In this document: positions 1 to 9,042 of the stretch, piece by piece
Numbering within the stretch: the stretch's first letter is position 1
Layout of the letters: each line of letters begins with the position of its first letter
Source of the DNA: Phycisphaeraceae bacterium
GTDB taxonomy: Bacteria; Planctomycetota; Phycisphaerae; Phycisphaerales; Zrk34
Direction of reading: 5' to 3'
DNA length: 64,000 nucleotides
Assembly (NCBI GenBank): GCA_028284925.1
Contig: JANQQT010000228.1
Coordinates: forward strand, 1 to 64,000
Made by a program: the position numbers and the translations under genes
The notes under the pieces: generated by a model
The model's input: the letters and a program-made list of their open reading frames with translations, nothing else
Database searches by the model: none
Told to the model about the DNA's origin: nothing

Positions 1-67
1 ACCCCCATTCCTCTCTCCCATTGCGACCATAGCGCCATTCGCTACCAACCCGAATTCACCAATCTTG

Positions 68-135
68 TTAGCCCCACGTGTCCCCACGTGGGGCCCGCCG
101 CAGAATTCAGAAAATTCGCGCGGTACAACGTGTCA
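68..135 (+). repeat. Covarying hairpin repeat, copy A
   Basis: First of three related copies (others at 217-283 and 2367-2436). Each starts TTA[A/G]CCCC, forms a short GC-rich hairpin, and continues into a conserved tail GC[A/G]GAAxxC..AGAA..CGCGCG. Here the stem is CCCCACGTG paired with CACGTGGGG around a TCC-like loop. The stem sequence differs between copies but pairing is kept, which argues for a conserved structure and not chance similarity. It lies in non-coding DNA beyond the 3' end of the SIR2-like gene. Confidence 0.75.
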
Positions 136-216
136 GCAGCACCAGGAACTCCAATGGAAAACACTCCCAACCACCTGAATCTCCCACCCCCTCCAAAGTA
201 ATAAGACCGACCCTTA

Positions 217-283
217 TTAACCCCAAGCGCCCCCGCTTGGGGCGCGCCGCAGAAAACGAAGAATCCGCGCGATCCAGGGGACA
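217..283 (+). repeat. Covarying hairpin repeat, copy B
   Basis: Second copy of the repeat at 68-135, in the same orientation, about 80 bases before the SIR2-like stop codon (that gene is on the minus strand). The stem is CCCCAAGCG paired with CGCTTGGGG. Compared with copy A, both sides of the stem have changed together, so pairing is preserved. The tail GCGCGCCGCAGAAAAC is close to copies A and C, while the DNA between copies is unrelated. Confidence 0.72.
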
Positions 284-307
284 ATAACAATTACGCACTG
301 TCCGAAC

Positions 308-1408
308 TCAAGATTGAATCTCGTATTTCCTCCAATCTCGCTTGTAAATTTCCAAAGCTTCGGTCATTGACATGGCATTCCCACAGTGATTGGATAATCG
401 GGCTACGAAAGCCTCGAAGGTCGATTGATGCATTGAAAATCGGGATCGTTTTATTTCTGGGCCTAACATCGATGAATATCGATTGAATAGGCCTTGGTTA
501 GGATACGCATCAACGACGAAGAAATTCTTGACACGGTGATGCCCCAACGACGCCAGCGCAAAGAAATACCTGAAAAAAAGGTCACTTGGAGGAAGGGAGT
601 ATCCAAGAATGACGATATTATCTGCTGTTGAGAGTCTCGAAGAGGCAGTTCGCCAAACGGATTGAAGTTCGTTGTGATGTTGCAGTTTACTCAATGTAGG
701 CGGAACGATACAAGGTGTATTGATCTTGTAATACAGATGATAATCATTGTTTCGAATAAGCCTTGCTTCAATCGGGCGTGAGGTGCCGACAATATTAAGA
801 GAATTGAAGTCAATTGGGCAAGTGATTTTCTCGTCTTCGGCCTCCCAGTGCAATGAGCCATGAAGTTTCAAAAAGGGTACTCCTGTTTGCGGACTATCGT
901 CAAGGCAATACTTGATTTCGACGCCTTGTTGGGCAAAAGCAATATCCGCAATGCAGTCATAGTTGAATGTCAAGAGGCTTATGTTTTCGCTTCGTTGCAT
1001 CATGAGATCAATGAATTTAACGAAATTCGACATCACGTGCCAACTCTTGATTTCAGTATCATTGAGAATTTGGAATGGAACAGATTCTTGTAGTGTGCGA
1101 ACAATCACACGTTTGATCGCGTGATCTAGCTTTTCGACATCCTCCTCCATGTTGGGTAACTTATTCAAAAGTTGGGCCATTTCAAAGGCGACATAAATCG
1201 ACTCGATATTCTCCAAGTCAAGCGTTGACTTTGCATGTACAGATTGCAATTGAGCTATGGCCTTAAAGGCGAGTCGAAAAATGGGATCGTCTTCACCGAG
1301 AACACCTTCAAGCATCAGATGCTCCGCCTTATCCAAAAAATCGTTCATCAATGGCGCGCCAGCACCTGCAGATACTCCTGCGCCGAGTATAAAAACGGTA
1401 TTACTCAT
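308..1408 (-). CDS. SIR2-like domain protein (SIR2_2 type)
   Basis: A 366-residue protein with the glycine-rich nucleotide site FILGAGVSAGAGAP at residues 6-19, then LLTFNYD (145-151), KLHGSLHW (181-188) and ILGYSLPPSD (267-276). This motif order matches the SIR2-like (SIR2_2) family. Members are predicted NAD-binding or NAD-degrading enzymes, and several act in anti-phage systems; this one's role is not shown. No signal peptide or membrane segment is apparent. The start is supported by AAGG about 11 bases upstream. No partner effector or sensor gene is adjacent: recO is divergent and the downstream side is non-coding with two hairpin repeats. The + strand here is less C-rich than in recO and the Nramp-like gene, so recent arrival is possible but unproven. 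It could act alone or be a leftover of a defence cassette. Confidence 0.8.
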   Translation of the reverse strand: MSNTVFILGAGVSAGAGAPLMNDFLDKAEHLMLEGVLGEDDPIFRLAFKAIAQLQSVHAKSTLDLENIESIYVAFEMAQLLNKLPNMEEDVEKLDHAIKRVIVRTLQESVPFQILNDTEIKSWHVMSNFVKFIDLMMQRSENISLLTFNYDCIADIAFAQQGVEIKYCLDDSPQTGVPFLKLHGSLHWEAEDEKITCPIDFNSLNIVGTSRPIEARLIRNNDYHLYYKINTPCIVPPTLSKLQHHNELQSVWRTASSRLSTADNIVILGYSLPPSDLFFRYFFALASLGHHRVKNFFVVDAYPNQGLFNRYSSMLGPEIKRSRFSMHQSTFEAFVARLSNHCGNAMSMTEALEIYKRDWRKYEIQS

Positions 1409-1459
1409 GCGAATAGACTACCTTTTTGCTTCAATGAGATCAATCGATATCCCTTAGCC

Positions 1460-1522
1460 CTTTTTTCCACGGCACGTATGTCCTCTCACCAAAACGCGAC
1501 GACGTACATGCCGTGGAAAAAG
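1460..1522. repeat. Imperfect 22-bp inverted repeat between SIR2-like gene and recO
   Basis: The arms are 1460-1482 and 1501-1522, separated by 18 bases. Both arms contain the core TTTTTCCACGGCA or its complement. Two internal mismatches and one extra T separate them from a perfect match. It lies in the divergent intergenic region, 52 bases upstream of the SIR2-like start and 45 bases upstream of the recO start. The T-run is on the 5' arm and the A-run on the 3' arm, which is the wrong polarity for an intrinsic terminator. It may be an operator, a 5'-UTR hairpin or a small insertion; nothing decides between them. Confidence 0.6.
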
Positions 1523-1567
1523 CAACTTCTCCCAAATCCCCACCCCCCAACCCCCCTAAACTCCCCC

Positions 1568-2311
1568 ATGCCAACCCTCCTCTCAAACGCCATCTGCCTG
1601 AGACTCTACGACTGGTCCGAAACCTCACAAATTGTCGTCCTCCTCACCGAATTGCACGGCAAAATCTCCGCCGTCGCCAAAGGCGCCAAACGACAAACCC
1701 CCTCCACACTCGCCAAATTCTCCGGAGGCGTCGAACTCCTCACTGCGGGACAGGCCGTCCTCATCCTCAAACCCAACACCGAACTTGCCCAACTCATCGA
1801 ATGGGACCTCACCAACGCACACTGGTCCCTCCGCCGGTCACTCACCGCCTACCACGCCGGCATGTACGCCGCCGACATCGTCCACCACCTCGTCCACGAC
1901 CACGACCCCCACCCCCAAACCTACCACGCACTCCACAACTTCCTCGCCAACCTCACTCCCGACACCGATCCCTATCCCGCCCTCCTCCGCTTCCAGTGGC
2001 AAACCATCTCCGACCTCGGCTACCAACCCATCCTCGACCACGATGCCCAGACCGGAAAATCCATTGACACATCCTCCCCAACACTCGCCTTCTCCCCCAC
2101 CGAAGGCGGCGTCGTCGCCGACAACGGCGTAGGCCCTCGATGGCGCGTCCGTACCCAAACCATCCAAACCCTCCAGGCCGTCGCACGGAATCAAGACGAC
2201 CCAAACTCTGATCCGGACTCTATTCTCCGTGCCAACAAACTGCTTGCCGCCTATCTTCGGGCCATTCTCGACAAACAACTTTCTTCTATGTTATTCCTCC
2301 TCGACCCCTAA
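1568..2311 (+). CDS. recO: DNA repair protein RecO
   Basis: A 247-residue RecO, the RecFOR mediator that helps load RecA on SSB-coated single-stranded DNA. The N-terminal OB-fold region begins CLRLYDWSETSQIVVLLTE and continues with GKISAVAKGAKR, both typical of the family. The C-terminal region has FSPTEGGVV, the usual place of a zinc site. The four cysteines found in many RecO proteins are absent here (LDHDAQTGK and VVADNGVG replace the usual CxxC pairs), so this is a zinc-less form. An open frame continues upstream, but similarity begins only at this ATG. There is no Shine-Dalgarno sequence; TAAACT lies five bases before the ATG, which suggests a leaderless transcript. The gene is very C-rich on this strand. 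Confidence 0.93.
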   Translation: MPTLLSNAICLRLYDWSETSQIVVLLTELHGKISAVAKGAKRQTPSTLAKFSGGVELLTAGQAVLILKPNTELAQLIEWDLTNAHWSLRRSLTAYHAGMYAADIVHHLVHDHDPHPQTYHALHNFLANLTPDTDPYPALLRFQWQTISDLGYQPILDHDAQTGKSIDTSSPTLAFSPTEGGVVADNGVGPRWRVRTQTIQTLQAVARNQDDPNSDPDSILRANKLLAAYLRAILDKQLSSMLFLLDP

Positions 2312-3075
2312 TCACCAACCGCCGTCCCTTTCCAAATTTAAAAACCTTGACATATCCATGCGCAGATTAGCCCCCAGCCCCCGTGCTGGGGGCGCGCCGC
2401 GGAATCCAGAAAATTCGCGCGCCCCAGGGTGTCCACCATGAAAAGAACTCATTCCTAAACGAACTCCCCACATCTTCTCTTCACCACCCACCTCCAACTT
2501 CCGTGAGCCATGCCGAGAAAATTCCGGGGGCGCACAACGCGTTCGTTTTTCGTCAAACCGACCACACCTACCCGCTCAAAAAATGCTTGACACCCCGTAG
2601 CGAACTTCTCATGCGCATCACCCCTTCACCATTTCTCACCCCATCCCCTTAACCCTTTTATTGCCAACACTTTGCACGCATCTTAACGACTGTCCTGACC
2701 AGTCCGTTCCAAATTCCGGGGGGCGCACAACCGAGTCGTTAAAACGCGCAAAAACACCCCAAAATTTTCACTTTCAACCTGTTTCGCCGCAAAAAGTCCT
2801 CCAAAACACCCCCAAAAACACCATTTCGCGCCCCAATTTCCCGTTAAATTTCTCATCCCACCCCCTACAATTTCACGCACCTCATCAACGTTCGCACTCG
2901 TTCATCCAAACTCACGCGCACCAACCCGTCGCTTTAATCCGCCCTGACCCTGCCTTTCAACCCGTTTCGCCTCTATGTTCACGCGCACACACGCTTCGCC
3001 ATTCCCACCCCATTCGACGCCTTTCACCCGATTTCAAATCAACCAACACTCACGGCCACCAACCCCCGCCCACCT
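2312..3075. other. Non-coding region between recO and the Nramp-like gene
   Basis: About 760 bases with no credible gene. The open frames here encode low-complexity Pro/His/Ser-rich shadows of C-rich DNA. Besides repeat copy C it holds a second short repeat: AAATTCCGGGGG(G)CGCACAAC near 2517-2539 and again near 2711-2732, each followed within a few bases by a TCGTT-containing stretch. A similar TTCCGGGGGCG occurs once more at 51168. Confidence 0.55.
2367..2436 (+). repeat. Covarying hairpin repeat, copy C
   Basis: Third copy, same orientation, 56 bases after the recO stop. The stem is CCCCCAGC with GCTGGGGG, again different in sequence from copies A and B but fully paired. The tail GCGCGCCGCGGAATCC and the following AGAAAATTCGCGCG match copy A closely. 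With A and B it brackets the SIR2-like/recO pair. Confidence 0.75.
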
Positions 3076-4791
3076 CTAAAACAACTTCCCAACCGACTTA
3101 TAAAACGCCACACCACCCGCCACCAGCAACCCAAACATCGACAACCATAAAAACCCATCCCACAACCGCCCCGGCTGCAACGGCCTGTCACAACGCTTGT
3201 ACCTGAAATACAACGCCGCCCCAGCCAGCATCGGCAGCATGATCGACTGCGATACCCCCGAGGCCACCACCATCGCCACCGGAGCCTGCACAAACATATA
3301 CACCAGAAACGCCGCAATAGGCCATCCCACACACAGCCAATGCGTCCACCTCATTCGCGCCGCTTCCGACTCGTCATGCCAACCAAACAGCCCGCACGCG
3401 TCCCCGATCATCCGACCCAGTCCCGCCGCATTCACAAAAAACGTCGAATATAGCACCGCAAACGCCCCAACCAGGAACATATCCGATGCGTATACACCAA
3501 ACACCGGCACGTACATTTCCGACAACGTCCGTACCAGATCCTTGCCTTCCGGATTCAACCCCGTTCGTCCCAACACCGCGGCGCCCAACAGGAAAAACGC
3601 GATCGTTGCCAGCGTATATACCGCCATCGATGACCACGCGTCCATCCGCATCACCCTCATCCAACCATTCGCACGCTTATACCACGCCTCACTCTTATCG
3701 CACGGCCCCGTAAACTTTGCATACCCCTTCTCCAGACACCAATACGGATACATAATCAATTCCATACCGCCGACACCGATAATCCCAAACGCCCCCAACG
3801 CCGTCATCAGCGGATTGGCAGCTGCCTCCTCTATCGCCGGCGGAAGTCGAAAACTCATTCCCCGCGCAATCTCCTCCCCTGTCACCGCCCACTCCGGCTT
3901 CAGTTGCAGCCAGATCAGCGTCCCAATCGTCCCAATCGTGAATCCCACCACCAGAATTGTCGAGAAAATCTGAATCAACCCATATCGCCCAAAATACAGG
4001 ATAATCGACGTGACCACACTCAATATCCCCGCCCACAAATGCGCATCCATCGGATCCCCCTTATTCTTCTTCGCCATCCCTGCCACCTCCCCCTTAACTT
4101 TCGCTTGATGTGCGACCAACCCCGCATGTAACTCCCTTACGCTACTGACCTTACTGTCATTCACCAACCCCTTCCCAATCTCAATCACCTCATCATCCTT
4201 GATCTCATTCAGCGACTTATCCGTCGTCGCTCCCTTGGCAACATGCTCCCCAAATCGCGTCTTGATCCGCGAAATCACCACCTGCGTCCGGACGAGTTCA
4301 TCCTGCATCTCGTTGTACTTCTCCCCATACTCAGTCAACGGCCGACTCATCATCATCGCCTGACCAATCGCACCCACAATCCCCCCTTGCTGGCTCAAAA
4401 CCAATACCGCCACCACGACCCAGACCCAAACCAGCCAGTTTACCTTCGCCCGAGGCCCCGGAACCGTATCCAACGCCTTCAAAGGCGTCTGCGCATGCGT
4501 TACCGTATACCGACCAAACTCAATCTGGCAAAATACCTTGATCACACACCCAATAATGATCAGCCACAAAAGATAAAACCCCGCCTCCGCTCCCACCTTC
4601 GTCGTCGCAATCAACTCACCCGAACCCACAATCGACCCCGCAATGATCATTCCTGGCCCCAGCCGCTTCAATGTCTCAAAAAAACCTGTCGGCGGCTCCA
4701 GCGGCTTCACATCCACCACGCCCCAATCCTCATGTCCGCCATGTTCACCCGAATTACCATCGCCATCCGGTCTCTGCGTATCGTCTGCCAT
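3076..4791 (-). CDS. Nramp-like transporter with a hydrophilic insertion
   Basis: A 571-residue polytopic membrane protein. After an acidic N-terminus it has LGPGMIIAGSIVGSGELIATTK (around residues 44-65), which corresponds to the first membrane helix of Nramp (NRAMP/MntH-type) transporters. Classical proton-coupled Mn/Fe carriers have DPGN there; this has GSGE, and the later MPHN-type motif is replaced by GVGGMELIMYPYW. Substrate therefore cannot be assumed to be Mn or Fe. A charged segment at about residues 150-250 (EYGEKYNEMQDELV onward), unusual for the family, probably forms a soluble loop. Several hydrophobic helices follow to the C-terminus. The divergent neighbour is the uxaA-like gene, with 117 bases between starts. 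GAGG precedes the ATG. Confidence 0.82.
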   Translation of the reverse strand: MADDTQRPDGDGNSGEHGGHEDWGVVDVKPLEPPTGFFETLKRLGPGMIIAGSIVGSGELIATTKVGAEAGFYLLWLIIIGCVIKVFCQIEFGRYTVTHAQTPLKALDTVPGPRAKVNWLVWVWVVVAVLVLSQQGGIVGAIGQAMMMSRPLTEYGEKYNEMQDELVRTQVVISRIKTRFGEHVAKGATTDKSLNEIKDDEVIEIGKGLVNDSKVSSVRELHAGLVAHQAKVKGEVAGMAKKNKGDPMDAHLWAGILSVVTSIILYFGRYGLIQIFSTILVVGFTIGTIGTLIWLQLKPEWAVTGEEIARGMSFRLPPAIEEAAANPLMTALGAFGIIGVGGMELIMYPYWCLEKGYAKFTGPCDKSEAWYKRANGWMRVMRMDAWSSMAVYTLATIAFFLLGAAVLGRTGLNPEGKDLVRTLSEMYVPVFGVYASDMFLVGAFAVLYSTFFVNAAGLGRMIGDACGLFGWHDESEAARMRWTHWLCVGWPIAAFLVYMFVQAPVAMVVASGVSQSIMLPMLAGAALYFRYKRCDRPLQPGRLWDGFLWLSMFGLLVAGGVAFYKSVGKLF

Positions 4792-4875
4792 ATCGCCTCA
4801 CAAACTCAAGTCTTCGAATTGGCCCGATAGTGTAATCGAAAACCGCCCAAAATAACATCTCCTCCCAAACCCGGT

Positions 4876-4902
4876 TTGATGCATTCCCTCACACGCTATA
4901 CT
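4876..4902 (+). promoter_or_regulatory. Candidate promoter of the uxaA-like gene, possibly leaderless
   Basis: TTGATG (4876-4881) and TATACT (4897-4902) are separated by 15 bases, short for a sigma-70 promoter. The TATACT hexamer lies six bases before ATG 4909, so transcription would begin at or next to the start codon. No Shine-Dalgarno sequence is present. Confidence 0.45.
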
Positions 4903-4908
4903 CCATTC

Positions 4909-6561
4909 ATGCCTCAAAATGTCCTTCAGATCCATCCCGATGACAACCTTCTTGTTGCCCTCGCTGACCTCCCCCAGTCCGCCACAATCTCATTCAATGG
5001 CTACACCATCACCCTCCGGCAACCCGTTCCCGCCAAACACAAATTCACCATCACACCCATCCCGGAAGACGGCGCAGCCACCCTATACGGCGTAACCGTC
5101 GGTCGCGTCACACAACCCTTGCTTCCGGGGGCCATGATTACCACCCAAAACCTTCTCCATCACACCGATAAACCCACCATCACAGACCAAAATCCCGTCT
5201 GGACACCGCCCGATGTATCTCAATTCACCGACCGCACGTTCGATGGCTATCACCGCTCCGATGGTCGCGTCGGCCTTGCCAATCATTGGATCTTTATCCC
5301 CCTGGTCTTCTGCGAAAACCACAATCTTCATACCCTCCGCGAAGCCCTCCTGGAACAGCTTGGCTACACCCAAAAACAAACCTGGCGCACCATGACCAAC
5401 CGCATGATCGAAGCGGTCAAAAATGGCGATTCCGCCCGACAGATCATCGACATGCAATTCACACCGGAATCCACCCTCACATCTCAAAAACGCCTTTTTC
5501 CCAACATTGACGGACTCAAATTCCTTACCCACTCTATCGGCTGTGGAGGAACGCGCGAAGACGCTGCCAACCTCTGTAAACTCTTCGCAGGCTACATCAA
5601 TCACCCCAATGTTGCCGGCGCAACCGTCCTCAGCCTCGGCTGCCAGAACGCCGAAGTCTCCGCAATGACCGATGCCCTCCACGACCTCAATCCACGCTTC
5701 GACAAGCCGCTCTACATCTTCGAACAGCAGAAGGTCGGCGCAGAATCCGCGTTGATCGAAAAGTCCCTTCGCCACACTATGGCAGGCCTCATCGAAGCCA
5801 ATCAGATCACGCGCCAACCCGCTCCCCTCCATCACCTGCGCATGGGCGTCGAGTGCGGCGGGTCCGATGGATTCAGTGGCATTTCCGCCAATCCCGCCAT
5901 CGGCCACGCCGCCGATATGCTCGTCGCCCTCGGCGGCGCAGTCATCCTCGGCGAATTCCCCGAACTCGCCGGTACCGAACAGGAAATCATCGATCGTTGT
6001 GTCGATCGCTTATCCGCTGAAAAATTCCTCAGCATCATGGATGCCTACGAAGCACGCGCCCTCGCTGTCGGTAGCGGATTCGATCAAAACCCCTCCCCCG
6101 GCAACATCGCCGATGGCCTGATTACCGATGCCATCAAATCCGCTGGCGCCGTCAGGAAGGGCGGCTCCTCGCCCATCACCGATGTCCTCGATTACACCGA
6201 GCCTTCCACCAGGCCCGGCCTCAACCTTCTCTGCACACCCGGCGGCGATGTCGAGTCCACCACAGCCCTTGTAGGCTCAGGCGCAAACATCATCTGCTTC
6301 TCCACCGGGATGGGTACGCCCACCGGTAACGCCGTCGCCCCCGTCCTCAAAATAGCCACAAATAGCGACGTTGCTGTGCGCATGCCCGATGTCATCGACA
6401 TCGACGCCGGACCCATCATCCACGGAACCTCCACCATCCCCCAAATCGCCCACCAAATCCTCGAATCCACGATTTCTGCCGCCTCCGGCCGCTATATCCC
6501 CAAAGCCGTCGCCCTCGGGCAGGATGATTTCATACCCTGGAAGCGAGGCGTGTCTCTATAA
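4909..6561 (+). CDS. Altronate/galactarate dehydratase family protein (UxaA-like)
   Basis: A 550-residue member of the UxaA/GarD family, which dehydrates sugar acids such as D-altronate to 2-keto-3-deoxy acids in hexuronate breakdown. The N-terminus (ALADLPQSATISFNGYTI, then PVPAKHKF) is the small SAF-like domain. The large domain follows with DGYHRSDGRVGLANHW, THSIGCGG, GVECGGSDGFSGISANPAIG and STGMGTPTGN, all typical family segments. The length fits a full two-domain enzyme. Upstream TTG and ATG codons exist at 4876 and 4879, but similarity and the TATACT hexamer favour ATG 4909. Altronate and galactarate dehydratases cannot be separated by eye. No other hexuronate gene is adjacent. Confidence 0.82.
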   Translation: MPQNVLQIHPDDNLLVALADLPQSATISFNGYTITLRQPVPAKHKFTITPIPEDGAATLYGVTVGRVTQPLLPGAMITTQNLLHHTDKPTITDQNPVWTPPDVSQFTDRTFDGYHRSDGRVGLANHWIFIPLVFCENHNLHTLREALLEQLGYTQKQTWRTMTNRMIEAVKNGDSARQIIDMQFTPESTLTSQKRLFPNIDGLKFLTHSIGCGGTREDAANLCKLFAGYINHPNVAGATVLSLGCQNAEVSAMTDALHDLNPRFDKPLYIFEQQKVGAESALIEKSLRHTMAGLIEANQITRQPAPLHHLRMGVECGGSDGFSGISANPAIGHAADMLVALGGAVILGEFPELAGTEQEIIDRCVDRLSAEKFLSIMDAYEARALAVGSGFDQNPSPGNIADGLITDAIKSAGAVRKGGSSPITDVLDYTEPSTRPGLNLLCTPGGDVESTTALVGSGANIICFSTGMGTPTGNAVAPVLKIATNSDVAVRMPDVIDIDAGPIIHGTSTIPQIAHQILESTISAASGRYIPKAVALGQDDFIPWKRGVSL

Positions 6562-6814
6562 TATCTTTATTTATAAAGGTTTATGCTTCTCTTTTGGTGC
6601 GCCTGGCACAGGTTTTAAGTAGGGATTCTGACCGATTTATGTAGAAGCTGGTCATCCCCGGGAATCGCTTTTGATAGCTATTCCCCTCAAGCAAAAACTG
6701 GAAAGAATCTACATCCCGCAACTATCATATTGGGGCACAAAAACGGGGGTATGGTCACCAAACAGGCATCAAAGCGGGTTAGACGCGCGATAATCACATA
6801 TCAGGAGAGAACAC

Positions 6815-8401
6815 ATGGCCTCGAAGATTCGATTGGGTATGGCGTTTTTGTTGGTGGCGTTTTTTATCGCACCCGCATGGTCGAGTTCCAAAGAAGGTGA
6901 AAAGAAAAAGATCGTCAGCCAGATCAAGAAGCTCGGAGAAGCCGACGCGCTAGATCCAGAGCTTCGAAAGCTCACCAGGTTGACGGAACTGGACCTTGAG
7001 GACGTAAAAATCTCAATCCTACCTTCGGGAATTGGCAAGCTCACAGACTTGAGGCGGTTGAACCTGACGGACAATTACCTCACGACCTTACCTCCGGATA
7101 TTGGCAAGCTCACCAATTTGGAGTGGCTGGCCGTTGGGCAAAACGAAATCACAGTACCCTCCGAGATCGGCAAGCTATCCAATTTGAAGCGGCTGGAACT
7201 CGACCACAACTATTTCAGCAAGCTTCCACCGGAGATTGGCAAACTCACGAAGTTGGAGTGGCTGAACCTCGAACGCAACAAACTTGCCACGATACCGCCT
7301 GAGATTGGTAAGCTCAGGAATCTCAAGTTGCTGAACCTGAACGGCAATAAACTCACCAAGCTGCCGCCTGAGATCGGTAAGCTCACGAAGTTGGGGCGAC
7401 TGGTCCTCAGCCGCAGCAAACTCACAACCCTACCTCCGGAGATTGGCAAGCTCACCAAGTTGGAGCGGCTGGACGTTGACCGCAACAAACTCAATACCCT
7501 ACCTCCGGAGATCGGAAAGCTAACCAAGTTGAAGCGGCTGAATCTTGGGCAGAACCGACTCACGATACCGCCGGAGATCGGAAAGCTTACGAATTTGGAG
7601 TGGCTGGCCATCGACTACAACAATTTCCTTAAGCTTCCGCCAGAGATCGGCACGCTCACCAAGTTGGAATTGCTGGATCTAGAAGCCAACAGCCTCGCCA
7701 AGCTACCGCCAGAGATCGGAAAACTCTGGAATCTGAAGTTGCTGGATCTGAACAATAATCAACTCACCACCCTACCGCCAGAAATCGGCAATCTTGTAAG
7801 TTTGGAGCGGCTCCGCCTTAGGCGAAATAAACTCACCACGCTGCCACAAGAGATCGGCTGGCTCACGAATCTTGAGGGGCTGGTCCTCAACCGTAATAAA
7901 CTAACGACCTTACCGGCCGGGATTGGCGGACTAACGAACCTGGAGGGGATGCACCTTGACTACAACCAACTCACCACGCTTCCACCGGAAATTGGCAAGC
8001 TTACGAGTTTGAAACGGCTGAAGGTTACATTCAACCAACTCACCACGTTACCGCGTGAGATCGGCGGGCTTACAAATCTGGAGGGAGCAAACTTCGAATA
8101 TAACAAGCTTACCAGGCTTCCGCGTGAGATTGGCAGGCTCAAGAATCTGAAATGGTTGTACCTGCAGAATAATAAACTGACCGCGCTTCCGCCCGAAATT
8201 GGCGAGCTCAGAACACTAACGGCACTGTACCTCGGTGACAATCCCATCACGGACGCTGATCTGGATTCTTTGAACTCACTGATAAACCTGCAGTGGCTGG
8301 ATCTCAGGGGAACAAAGGTCACCAAACAGGGCGTAGCAGCACTTCGGTTGGCGTTGCCAAAGTGCACCATTCAAAGCGACTTCGACAAAAAACGGCCTTG
8401 A
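6815..8401 (+). CDS. Secreted leucine-rich-repeat protein
   Basis: A 528-residue protein with a signal peptide (MASKIRLGMAFLLVAFFIAPAWS) followed by 18 recognisable repeats of about 23 residues, consensus LPPEIGKLTxLxxLxLxxNxLTT. Two repeats (PSEIG after EITV, PPEIG after LTI) are one residue short. The last units change to ITDADLDSLNSLINLQWLDLRGTKVT and a cap ALPKCTIQ, an ending common in planctomycete LRR proteins. The repeats resemble the long LRR class of bacterial and plant proteins and suggest protein-protein contact outside the cytoplasm; no enzymatic domain is present. AGGAG lies seven bases before the ATG. DNA repeats are similar enough that unequal recombination could change copy number. 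Confidence 0.9.
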   Translation: MASKIRLGMAFLLVAFFIAPAWSSSKEGEKKKIVSQIKKLGEADALDPELRKLTRLTELDLEDVKISILPSGIGKLTDLRRLNLTDNYLTTLPPDIGKLTNLEWLAVGQNEITVPSEIGKLSNLKRLELDHNYFSKLPPEIGKLTKLEWLNLERNKLATIPPEIGKLRNLKLLNLNGNKLTKLPPEIGKLTKLGRLVLSRSKLTTLPPEIGKLTKLERLDVDRNKLNTLPPEIGKLTKLKRLNLGQNRLTIPPEIGKLTNLEWLAIDYNNFLKLPPEIGTLTKLELLDLEANSLAKLPPEIGKLWNLKLLDLNNNQLTTLPPEIGNLVSLERLRLRRNKLTTLPQEIGWLTNLEGLVLNRNKLTTLPAGIGGLTNLEGMHLDYNQLTTLPPEIGKLTSLKRLKVTFNQLTTLPREIGGLTNLEGANFEYNKLTRLPREIGRLKNLKWLYLQNNKLTALPPEIGELRTLTALYLGDNPITDADLDSLNSLINLQWLDLRGTKVTKQGVAALRLALPKCTIQSDFDKKRP

Positions 8402-9042
8402 CCGGCCGGGTTTACCTTCCTTTGTACTTATCAACCCAAACGGAATCAGTCTCACCACTCATTAGGCGCTCGGGTAAAATTCGTTTCCGCGCGTCGTTGT
8501 ATTCCTCGGATGGCAACTTGGAAACGCCTGTCTTTCTCCGGCCTTACAATTCGTACGTGATTCCAGTTTGACCTTGTTCGGTAGCACTCGGCAGACGTGA
8601 ACGGGACAGTAGACACACCCGCCTACATACATTGAAGGTAGTACAGAAACGGTGGTAAGGTCAGTTTGTCGACCACGGTTTCCGAGTATTGCATGTGGGG
8701 TGTGTGAATGCAGGTGCGGCAGGGAGGTACCGGATGATGATTTATAGCCATGTCTGCCCGAATGTCCCATTCAATGACATGAACGCATCGAATGACCTTG
8801 TTATTCGCATGAAAATGGATTATTCATATAGTCCGAAAGCGTCTTCTCTTGTTGATAATCTGCCCATTCGATGCGGCGAACGATCCGTTTTCATATTGTC
8901 ATGCGTCTGATTGGCTGATATGCTGAAACGCTTGAGTTGAGATTCAGGCCTTGCGATGGGGGATAAAGGGGGTTTTTCGGACAGTGGATAGCGGATTGGC
9001 ACTGTGAGCAGGGTGGTCTGAACGTGTTGATAAGGGTTGACG
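8402..9042. other. Non-coding region after the LRR gene
   Basis: About 640 bases. Directly after the LRR stop there is a short inverted repeat (CGGCC and GGCCG around 8391-8410) without a strong T-run, a weak terminator at best. Short open frames occur on both strands but lack recognisable motifs or good ribosome sites. I see no RNA gene. Confidence 0.4.

Noticed and set aside
68-135. Integron attC site
   Set aside because: Hairpin and tail lack the RYYYAAC/GTTRRRY core sites, and no integrase or cassettes are present.
1460-1522. Intrinsic terminator
   Set aside because: T's are on the 5' arm and A's on the 3' arm, which is the wrong order for termination on either strand.
1235-1567. Upstream extension of the recO frame
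   Set aside because: Covers the 5' end and promoter of the divergent SIR2-like gene and has no family similarity; RecO begins at ATG 1568.
2661-3206. Long + strand open frame rich in Pro, His and Ser
   Set aside because: Low-complexity product of C-rich DNA, overlaps the end of the Nramp-like gene, no start signal or motif.
3197-3973. 258-codon + strand frame inside the Nramp-like gene
   Set aside because: Antisense shadow; the minus-strand frame has clear Nramp motifs.
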